The translations under genes and the position numbers were made by a program. A DNA stretch of 11,848 nucleotides, from positions 1-11,848 of the forward strand of contig CABQCC010000048.1 in the NCBI GenBank assembly GCA_902462495.1, in the 5' to 3' direction. Positions 6,407 to 11,848 of this stretch are shown here, piece after piece. This stretch comes from an uncultured Eubacterium sp. (GTDB taxonomy: Bacteria; Bacillota; Clostridia; Oscillospirales; Acutalibacteraceae). The notes below the pieces were generated by a model. It saw only the letters and a program-made list of their open reading frames with translations. It made no database searches and was not told the origin of the DNA. The first letter of the stretch is position 1; each line of letters starts with the position of its first letter.

Positions 6407-6425
6407 GTTATTATAATTTATGAAA

Positions 6426-6842
6426 TTACTTTTTTTGATTATATCTTGGGTTAACGATTTCTCTCCATTCAAAGTCGCCTCTTTCAACACCTCTGATGAG
6501 TGCCTCGGCAGTTGCAATATTGGTTGCAAACGGAATGTTGTGCACATCACACAAGCGGAGCAAATCGTTGTCGTTTGGCTCGTGCGGTTTTGGATTAAGC
6601 GGATCTCTGAAGAAAATCAAGAGGTCAATTTCATTGCACGCAATACGGCTTGCAATTTGCTGTCCGCCGCCCTGCGCACCACTCAAAAAGCAATTAATTT
6701 CCAAGCCTGTTGCTTCTTTTACAAGCTTGCCTGTTGTACCCGTTGCGCAAACATCATGTCTGCTGATAATTCCGCAATATGCAATACAAAACTGAACCAA
6801 AAGTTCTTTTTTAGCGTCGTGTGCAATAAGTGCGATATTCAT
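6426..6842 (-). CDS. mgsA: Methylglyoxal synthase homologue lacking two catalytic aspartates
   Basis: Methylglyoxal synthase converts dihydroxyacetone phosphate to methylglyoxal plus phosphate, a bypass of lower glycolysis. This 138-residue protein aligns end to end with the family, without gaps in the core: IALIAHD (3-9), ATGTTGKL phosphate-binding loop (33-40), LSG.QGG.QQI (53-63), DLLIFFRDPL (73-82), RLCDVHNIPFATN (96-108). His8, Asp9, Asp80 and His87 are kept. However, the Asp of the family signature GGDQQ (E. coli Asp71) is Gly60, and the Asp of PHxPD (E. coli Asp101) is Asn90. I checked both codons in the nucleotide sequence (GGA and AAC). Activity is therefore doubtful; it may be a divergent subfamily with another role. 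The start has an AGGAGAGG site upstream and a promoter at 6902-6929. It heads the operon with hisS. Confidence 0.9.
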   Translation of the reverse strand: MNIALIAHDAKKELLVQFCIAYCGIISRHDVCATGTTGKLVKEATGLEINCFLSGAQGGGQQIASRIACNEIDLLIFFRDPLNPKPHEPNDNDLLRLCDVHNIPFATNIATAEALIRGVERGDFEWREIVNPRYNQKK

Positions 6843-6901
6843 AGTACCTCTCCTAAATAAAATTTATCATAATATCTCATTTTAAATTCTTTGTATTATA
6901 T

Positions 6902-6929
6902 ATAATACCATATTACAGCGAATTTTCAA
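6902..6929 (-). promoter_or_regulatory. Sigma-A promoter for mgsA-hisS-aspS-yfbR
   Basis: On the minus strand TTGAAA (6924-6929) and TATTAT (6902-6907) are separated by 16 bp in an AT-rich gap, with a start site expected near 6895 and about 50 nt of leader before mgsA. No clear terminator lies between pbp2 and this promoter, so read-through from the mre operon is also possible. Confidence 0.6.
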
Positions 6930-6945
6930 GATTTTTTTAAAAATT

Positions 6946-8973
6946 TTACGGTAAAAGTGAAGAATCTGTCTGAGCCTTTTCTTCGCTGTCGTTATTGCTG
7001 TAATAATAATCAATAATTGCGGCGGTTATCTCGGCAGTTGATGAACCCGAACCTGCTGTTTCGATAGCAGATCCAATGCTGATTTCAGGATTGTCATACG
7101 GTGCAAAGGTGATAAGGAAGCCGTTGTTGTGCTTAACGCCGTTTACAACTACCTGTGAAGTACCCGTCTTACAAGCGGTCTTAACCTTTAATTTGTTGAA
7201 CAATCTGTTTGGTCCGCCATAAAGCGAAACTCTGCGCATACCCGATTTTACAATATCAAAGGTTTTTTCGCTTACTCCTGTTTCCTCCTCAACGGTTACG
7301 CCTGTTTCATTGACAACGCCTGTTGACGAAGAAATCTTTGATTTTACAAAATGTGTTTTGTATCTTGTGCCTCCGTTTGCAATAGTTGCACAATAGTTTG
7401 CAAGCTGAAGCGGAGTCAAAAGGTTGTCGGACTGACCGATGGCACATTGAACGGTGTCACCCGGTCGCCATACCATATCAAACTTCTTTCGATATTCGGG
7501 ACCTGCCATAATACCCTTTGATTCAGGAATCTCAACACCTGTTTTTTGACCCAATCCAAACATCTTGCCGTATTTGTTCATAAGATCAATACCGAGTCGT
7601 TGAGAAGTATTGTAAAAGAAAATATTGCAAGAATGTTCAAGTGCCCCCTCAACATTCAGTCCGCCGTGAGTACCTGTGCACTTAAATGTCATATCTGAAA
7701 TTTTAAAGGTGTGATTACAGTATATATAGGTATCTTTTGTGATTTTGCCCTCCTCAAGTCCTGCAACAGCCATAAGAGGCTTGAAAGTCGAACCCGGAGC
7801 AAAGGCGCTCATCGCAAAGCGGTTGAACAAAGGCTTTTTGCTGTTGGAAGCAAGTTTTTGATAATCGCTGTAATATTCGTCCAAATTGAAAGTAGGATAG
7901 TTTGCGGCAGAAAGAATTTCACCGCTGTGTACATCCTCAACAACAACCGCACCTGTTGCGACTCCCGAAGTCTTTAAACAAATTTTGCGGAGCTTTTTCT
8001 CGGCGATTTTCTGCATATCCTTGTCGATAGTCAACACTATCGTGTCACCCTGCACAGGCTCTTTTGTGACAGTTTCGGTGACATTGCCCTCTGCGTCAAT
8101 AGTGACGGTTTTTTCACCCGGAGTGCCACGCAAATCAGCCTCGCAAGCCTTTTCAATACCCGACTCGCCGATTTCATCGCTAATGCCGTAGCCGCTGTCT
8201 TTGAGTTCGGCATATTCCTCGGCATTGATTTTTCTTACAGTACCGATAATGTGAGCGGCAAGTGACGGGTCGGTATATGAACGATATGCCACAACCTGCA
8301 CATCAGCACCACGATAACCCGTTTTGTTTTCCTTGATTTGAGCAACGGTTTTGTCGCTGACGTCATCCGCAATTGTAACAGGATTTGAAACAGAAAACAG
8401 ACATCTTGTAAGCTCGTATCTGATATTGCCGATTTCGAGTGCCGTTTTTGTGTCGTATCTTTCAAGCCCGTACTTTTCTACCATTGCGTCAAAACAGTTT
8501 TGAGCAGTTGCATAGGACTGAAGATTGAACATATCCTTACTTTTCATTGTTTTGATGGCGGACTCAAAGTTCTCATCATCCTTTTTGGTGAAGAACTTTA
8601 TCTTGCCGTTTTTGCCAACTTTTAGAGGAAGATTGTGAACATACTCCTCCTTGTTTTTGTTGAAAAGCTTTATCAAATTGATAACAATCGCATTTCTTGC
8701 TTCGTTATTTTTTGCACTCGGAAAATATGCGGCATCAAGAATAATGCTGTTGCCCTTTCGGTTTGTAACAAGGACATTGCCGTTGCGGTCAACAATCTCT
8801 CCTCTTGCCGCCTCGATTGATACGGTATAGGTTTGGACAGCGCTGCTCTGAGCAACATAATATTCGTTATTTTTGATTTGAATATCATAAAGGTCATAGC
8901 CAAAGCCGAACAACGTTGCAATAACCAAAACAATCACAATAGCTGTTCTTGAGCTTTTATATCTGTTGCTCAT
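6946..8973 (-). CDS. mrdA: Penicillin-binding protein 2 (class B transpeptidase, MrdA/PBP2 type)
   Basis: This peptidoglycan transpeptidase crosslinks side-wall glycan strands during elongation. It is 675 residues with one N-terminal membrane anchor (about 10-28), so the enzyme faces outside. The class B dimerisation domain starts at about 48 with the conserved ARGEIVDRNGNVL (56-68). The transpeptidase domain holds all three penicillin-binding motifs: S395-TFK398 (SxxK, catalytic Ser395), S448-CN450 (SxN) and K602-TG604 (KTGT). GTVRKINAEEY and GESGIEKACEADLRGTPG in the linker are typical of the family. The start has GGAAAGGAGAG upstream. It is the last gene of the mre operon, 33 nt after mreD. 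A RodA glycosyltransferase partner is expected in the genome but is not in this window. The C-terminus after the catalytic domain is short and polar. Confidence 0.95.
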   Translation of the reverse strand: MSNRYKSSRTAIVIVLVIATLFGFGYDLYDIQIKNNEYYVAQSSAVQTYTVSIEAARGEIVDRNGNVLVTNRKGNSIILDAAYFPSAKNNEARNAIVINLIKLFNKNKEEYVHNLPLKVGKNGKIKFFTKKDDENFESAIKTMKSKDMFNLQSYATAQNCFDAMVEKYGLERYDTKTALEIGNIRYELTRCLFSVSNPVTIADDVSDKTVAQIKENKTGYRGADVQVVAYRSYTDPSLAAHIIGTVRKINAEEYAELKDSGYGISDEIGESGIEKACEADLRGTPGEKTVTIDAEGNVTETVTKEPVQGDTIVLTIDKDMQKIAEKKLRKICLKTSGVATGAVVVEDVHSGEILSAANYPTFNLDEYYSDYQKLASNSKKPLFNRFAMSAFAPGSTFKPLMAVAGLEEGKITKDTYIYCNHTFKISDMTFKCTGTHGGLNVEGALEHSCNIFFYNTSQRLGIDLMNKYGKMFGLGQKTGVEIPESKGIMAGPEYRKKFDMVWRPGDTVQCAIGQSDNLLTPLQLANYCATIANGGTRYKTHFVKSKISSSTGVVNETGVTVEEETGVSEKTFDIVKSGMRRVSLYGGPNRLFNKLKVKTACKTGTSQVVVNGVKHNNGFLITFAPYDNPEISIGSAIETAGSGSSTAEITAAIIDYYYSNNDSEEKAQTDSSLLP

Positions 8974-9006
8974 AACGCACTCTCCTTTCCTGAAATTTTA
9001 TAATAA

Positions 9007-9522
9007 TTAAGCCTTATTGAGTTTGTTTTTAAGAGGCACAAAAGCAAGATTCATAAAGAATGTCACAACCGCCGTGTAGAAAAATGACGGCAAATAGAAT
9101 GTGAAAAAGGCTGCTGTTGAGCCGTCACCGCCCTTGATGACAACGAAAACAAGCCAATAAATCAAAACATACAAAAATGTGAAAACAATAGCACCGACCG
9201 TGCCGACCCAGAAAGTCGGACGAAAAATATGCGTGAGCAAAACGCTCATAATGTAGCACGCAACCATAAGAAACAGGCAATTAAAACCCATATGGTGTGC
9301 CGCCGTTATATCCCACAACAAGCCTGCAAACAAGCCGATGAGCGCCGACGCTTTTTCGTCCTCGTCAAGCGACAGCAAAACAGCCGCAGGAATGAGGAAA
9401 AAGCACCTTGCACCGCCGATTTCAAACCACAGTCCACCTACATTTTGGAGCAATGACAGCAGGCACAAAATCACAGCATAAACGACATATTTAATTGTGC
9501 GTTCCTTTTTTGTAAGTTCCAT
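9007..9522 (-). CDS. mreD: Rod shape-determining membrane protein MreD
   Basis: MreD is a small polytopic protein of the elongasome, linking MreB and MreC to wall synthesis enzymes. It is 171 residues and almost entirely hydrophobic, with about five membrane segments (roughly 10-30, 38-52, 58-75, 78-98, 104-130, and a C-terminal segment at 140-162). The acidic LLSLDEDEKASALIGLFAGL followed by LLWDITAAHHMGFN matches the family's G..dG...D..s....G.n pattern in the middle of the protein. Identity rests on this pattern plus its position between mreC and pbp2. Its ribosome binding site (AAGGATAG) overlaps the mreC stop codon, with the start 10 nt downstream, so the two are probably translationally coupled. 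Confidence 0.92.
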   Translation of the reverse strand: MELTKKERTIKYVVYAVILCLLSLLQNVGGLWFEIGGARCFFLIPAAVLLSLDEDEKASALIGLFAGLLWDITAAHHMGFNCLFLMVACYIMSVLLTHIFRPTFWVGTVGAIVFTFLYVLIYWLVFVVIKGGDGSTAAFFTFYLPSFFYTAVVTFFMNLAFVPLKNKLNKA

Positions 9523-9532
9523 TAAACTATCC

Positions 9533-10366
9533 TTAATTCTTGTAATCCGTGAGTATAAAGCAAGTGTTTATGCTTTCAATAGCAGTACCCGGAGTGATGA
9601 TTGCATAAGACGAAATATCGGTCGATTCGTCTGCAATTTCATCAACAGTTCCGATAATCAATCCTTTTGGCACAGTTCCGCCAACGCCTGCCGTACAAAT
9701 AATAGCTTCGTTTGTAATCTTTGTTGTGGCGTCAAGGTTCGCCATCTTGCACTTGTTTTCCTTGGCAAGACTCGCCGTGCCCGTTACATAAGAAATCTCG
9801 TTTGAAATAAGTTCGTATGCCGACACGCTGAAATCAGGGTCAAGTATAGTCTTGACCACGCTGTAGGTAGGATAAGCCTTGTCAACAACGCCGACAAGAT
9901 ACTTGCCGTACATAACCGCATCGCCGACAGCAACGCCGTTTACAGTACCCTTTGAAACGGTGAACGACTTATATATATCCGCACTGTCTCTGCCCGTTAC
10001 GGAAGCCTCTACAAATTGGAAATCCTTGTGTTCTTCCTTAACTCCGAGGAATTCCTTGTAAAGCTCATTTTGTCTTTTTAAATTTTCATAATCAACAAGC
10101 TGTGACTGCAAATCACCGATTTGTGACTGGAGTTTTCTTATCTCTTTTTCATACTGAGCGTTTCCGCTTACATTGCCCGAAATATTATCAAGACCGTTTG
10201 AAATTTTCTGTGCAACATAATGAGCGGGAGAAAACAGCGTGCCTACAACGGTTGACTGTGCAGTTTCGCCGTGACCGTTTGCGGCGGCAATAAGTGCACC
10301 AATCAAGAACACGGCAATAATGCTCACAACCATTTTGAACGGTTTTGTGTTAAATAAATTTTTCAT
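9533..10366 (-). CDS. mreC: Rod shape-determining protein MreC
   Basis: MreC is a bitopic scaffold protein that contacts MreB, MreD and PBP2 outside the membrane. It is 277 residues: membrane anchor at about 12-29, coiled coil at about 68-108 (EKEIRKLQSQIGDLQSQL), then the paired beta-barrel domain from about 116. Characteristic family strings are VTGRDSADIYKSFTVSKG (123-140), GVAVGDAVMYGKYLVGVV (144-161) and GTVPKGLIIGTV (230-241). Length and order are normal. The ATG at 10366 lies 18 nt after the mreB stop with only a weak ribosome binding site (AGAAGTGA), so coupling to mreB may help translation. Confidence 0.95.
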   Translation of the reverse strand: MKNLFNTKPFKMVVSIIAVFLIGALIAAANGHGETAQSTVVGTLFSPAHYVAQKISNGLDNISGNVSGNAQYEKEIRKLQSQIGDLQSQLVDYENLKRQNELYKEFLGVKEEHKDFQFVEASVTGRDSADIYKSFTVSKGTVNGVAVGDAVMYGKYLVGVVDKAYPTYSVVKTILDPDFSVSAYELISNEISYVTGTASLAKENKCKMANLDATTKITNEAIICTAGVGGTVPKGLIIGTVDEIADESTDISSYAIITPGTAIESINTCFILTDYKN

Positions 10367-10384
10367 ATTCGATTCACTTCTGTA

Positions 10385-11365
10385 TTATTTTGCTCTGCGG
10401 AGCTTAATTGATGTGCCGAGTGCAACACAATCGGTTGAATTTTCAGGCACGATAATCGGAATTTTAATTTCGTTTTCAATCAAATCACGAAGCCCACGAA
10501 GTCGGCTTGCACCGCCTGTGAGATAAATTCCACGGTCGATAATATCCGCCGAAAGTTCAGGGAGAGTAACCTCAAGAGTTTCCTTGACAGCGGTCAAAAT
10601 CTGACCGACAGGTTCTTGGAGAACTTCACGAATGTCGGATGAAGTAATCTCCACACTTCCCGGAAGTCCGTCAGTAAGATTTCTGCCTCTTACTTCCATA
10701 GCGGCCTCGCCGTCATATTCCAATGCAGAGCCGATTTTAAGCTTGATATCCTCTGCCGTACGCTCGCCGATAAGAAGATTGTGAGTCTTGCGCATATAAG
10801 TTACGATTGCATCGTCCATAGCCTCACCGCCGACCTTGATGCTGTTACAGCACGCAATTCCGCCGAGAGAAAGCACGGCAATATCGGTTGTACCGCCGCC
10901 GATGTCGATAATCATTGAACCTGTTGCCTCATAAACAGGAAGTCCTGCGCCGAGAGCCGCCGCCATTGACTGCTCAATAAGTTCCACTTCCTGAGCGCCT
11001 GCCGAACGAACAGCATCTTCAACAGCTCTGCGTTCAACCTCTGTTACATCGGACGGAACGCTGACAACAACTCTTGTTTTTGTAAAAACATTGCGTGATG
11101 TTGAACGGTCCATAAAGTCGTGAAGCATATCCGCAGTCATATCAAAGTCGGCAATAACGCCTGCCCTCATAGGTCTGACAGCCACGATTGAACCCGGTGT
11201 TCTGCCAATCATATTTTTTGCCTCGTTTCCCGTTGCAAGCACTCTCTTTGATTTGACATCAACTGCCACAACAGACGGCTCGTTAATTATAATATGACCT
11301 TTTTTGTCGGCAACTCTTGTGTTGGATGTGCCGAGGTCAATTCCGATATCTCTTGAAAAAAGCAT
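10385..11365 (-). CDS. mreB: Actin-like rod shape-determining protein MreB (or Mbl paralogue)
   Basis: MreB is a membrane-bound ATP-binding actin homologue whose filaments orient side-wall synthesis. It is 326 residues, slightly shorter than the usual 330-345. It has the phosphate-1 loop DIGIDLGTSNT (6-16), the phosphate-2 loop DIGGGTTDIAVLSLGG (154-169), the conserved EQSMAAALGAGLPV (131-144), and the adenosine motif YLTGGASRLRGL (281-292). The first loop is followed by RVADKKGHIIINEPSVVAVD, differing somewhat from the typical TLVYVKGKGIVLNEPS, so an Mbl/MreBH-type paralogue cannot be excluded; the position before mreC favours MreB. The short hydrophobic N-terminus (MLFS) could help membrane contact. 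A strong promoter lies 41 bp upstream. The ribosome binding site (AAAGCGGG) is weak. It is the first gene of mreBCD-pbp2. Confidence 0.94.
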   Translation of the reverse strand: MLFSRDIGIDLGTSNTRVADKKGHIIINEPSVVAVDVKSKRVLATGNEAKNMIGRTPGSIVAVRPMRAGVIADFDMTADMLHDFMDRSTSRNVFTKTRVVVSVPSDVTEVERRAVEDAVRSAGAQEVELIEQSMAAALGAGLPVYEATGSMIIDIGGGTTDIAVLSLGGIACCNSIKVGGEAMDDAIVTYMRKTHNLLIGERTAEDIKLKIGSALEYDGEAAMEVRGRNLTDGLPGSVEITSSDIREVLQEPVGQILTAVKETLEVTLPELSADIIDRGIYLTGGASRLRGLRDLIENEIKIPIIVPENSTDCVALGTSIKLRRAK

Positions 11366-11405
11366 TTTAAAACCCGCTTTCGTAATTATTTTATATCAAT
11401 TAATT

Positions 11406-11434
11406 ATTATATAATATAGAATAAATAATCTCAA
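11406..11434 (-). promoter_or_regulatory. Sigma-A promoter of the mreBCD-pbp2 operon
   Basis: On the minus strand TTGAGA (11429-11434) and a perfect TATAAT (11406-11411) are separated by 17 bp. The expected start is near 11399, giving a leader of about 34 nt before mreB. A TTGACA at 11460-11465 lies further upstream but has no good -10 at the right distance. Confidence 0.75.
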
Positions 11435-11473
11435 CAGTTATTTGAAAATTTAATAAAAATGTCAAATTATACA

Positions 11474-11503
11474 AAAAACCTCCTGCATGGACAGGAGGTT
11501 TTT
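11474..11503 (-). terminator. Intrinsic terminator of the right-edge gene
   Basis: On the minus strand CCTCCTG and CAGGAGG (7 bp, extended by A/T pairs to 12 bp, 6-nt loop) are followed by TTTTTTGT. It starts about 10 nt after the stop of the partial gene, and it insulates the mreB promoter that follows. Confidence 0.85.
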
Positions 11504-11512
11504 GTATCAAAA

Positions 11513-11848
11513 TCAAATTTCTTGCAATTCGGGTTCAAGAACAAAAATTTTGTCCCAATTTGCATAGTATTCCTTTTGCTTGATGAGTTTGCGAGCCTGA
11601 ATATAGTCGTATGCCTTTTTGTGGAAAGTGTCAAGCTCCTTTGATGCTTCCTTGAGCTTTGTCGCCTTGAGGTTCGCCTCCTCCTTGGTGTTTTCGCTCA
11701 TAGCATTTGCTTCGTTATATTTATCAAGAGTCGGTTCGCTGATGCCGTAAAGTTCTTCAACGGTATGCGACAAAAGGTCGGTTGCCTTTTCGGTCTTTTT
11801 AATCATTCTTTCTGTTGTGAAGCGCTCTTTTTCGTTCACAACAATTTC
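11513..11848 (-). CDS. Unrecognised charged helical protein, C-terminal part (5' truncated by window edge)
   Basis: The minus-strand frame is open from the right edge (11848) to a stop at 11513, giving 111 visible residues. An in-frame GTG at 11839 could be a start, but no ribosome binding site is visible before it in the few bases present, so a truncated larger gene is more likely. The sequence is rich in Lys and Glu with heptad-like hydrophobic spacing (about residues 10-85), suggesting a long helix or coiled coil. It ends in a tryptophan-containing tail (YANWDKIFVLEPELQEI). There is no membrane segment, Cys motif or signature I recognise. It is followed by a good terminator and read in the same direction as the mre operon, but it appears to be a separate transcription unit. 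I offer no function. Confidence 0.65.
   Translation of the reverse strand, partial: EIVVNEKERFTTERMIKKTEKATDLLSHTVEELYGISEPTLDKYNEANAMSENTKEEANLKATKLKEASKELDTFHKKAYDYIQARKLIKQKEYYANWDKIFVLEPELQEI

Noticed and set aside
6357..6425. T-box riboswitch before hisS
   Set aside because: The gap is only 69 nt and lacks the conserved T-box sequence; only one simple hairpin is present.
6420..6860. 146-residue plus-strand open frame covering mgsA
   Set aside because: The minus-strand frame is a clear MgsA homologue; the plus frame is a low-complexity shadow.
11460..11465. TTGACA as the -35 of a second mreB promoter
   Set aside because: No acceptable -10 lies 16-18 bp downstream; the TTGAGA/TATAAT pair is far better.
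1..11848. CRISPR array, tRNA, rRNA, prophage or transposase
   Set aside because: No regularly spaced repeats, cloverleaf sequences, integrase, phage or transposase-like protein seen on either strand.

Overview
This window reads as chromosomal core DNA of a low-to-mid GC Gram-positive anaerobe, most likely a Clostridia member of the Ruminococcaceae/Oscillospiraceae type. The basis is the FeoB plus FeoB-associated small protein pair, the mreBCD-pbp2 cluster with mgsA next to it, the cysteine-rich clostridial-style HisRS, and strong AGGAGG-type ribosome binding sites. This is inferred from protein families and composition; there is no rRNA in the window.

Layout, left to right. (1) 3-1457, plus strand: the C-terminal half of the ferrous iron transporter FeoB, then a short membrane protein joining a FeoB-associated Cys-rich segment to a heavy-metal (HMA) domain. 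A hairpin at 1505-1535 separates them from the convergent genes. (2) 1547-2233, minus strand: an AT-rich EcsC-family gene. Upstream of it lies a 400-base gene-free stretch with a long structured inverted repeat (2333-2453), an intrinsic terminator (2282-2309), an 18-bp perfect hairpin (2495-2536) and an 89-bp palindromic repeat element (2537-2625). (3) 6842 down to 2641, minus strand: an apparent operon mgsA-hisS-aspS-yfbR with its own promoter at 6902-6929. The last three genes are tightly packed, and hisS/aspS and aspS/yfbR each overlap by 8 nt. (4) 11365 down to 6946, minus strand: the cell-shape operon mreB-mreC-mreD-pbp2 behind a good sigma-A promoter (11406-11434). (5) 11848 down to 11513, minus strand: the C-terminal end of an unrecognised helical, highly charged protein, closed by a strong terminator.

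Functionally, the mre/pbp2 block encodes the elongation machinery (actin-like MreB, its membrane partners MreC and MreD, and a class B transpeptidase). The next block combines two aminoacyl-tRNA synthetases with a 5'-deoxynucleotidase and a methylglyoxal-synthase homologue. The Feo genes belong to a separate plus-strand iron-uptake operon that enters from the left edge.

Most of the window is ordinary housekeeping DNA, and I see no phage, IS transposase, CRISPR or defence system. The points most worth a second look are: the MgsA homologue, which lacks both aspartates known as catalytic in E. coli MgsA; the structured candidate RNA upstream of the EcsC gene, whose non-Watson-Crick positions become G-U pairs only on the minus strand; the Feo-associated/HMA fusion; and the small palindromic element next to the operon terminator.
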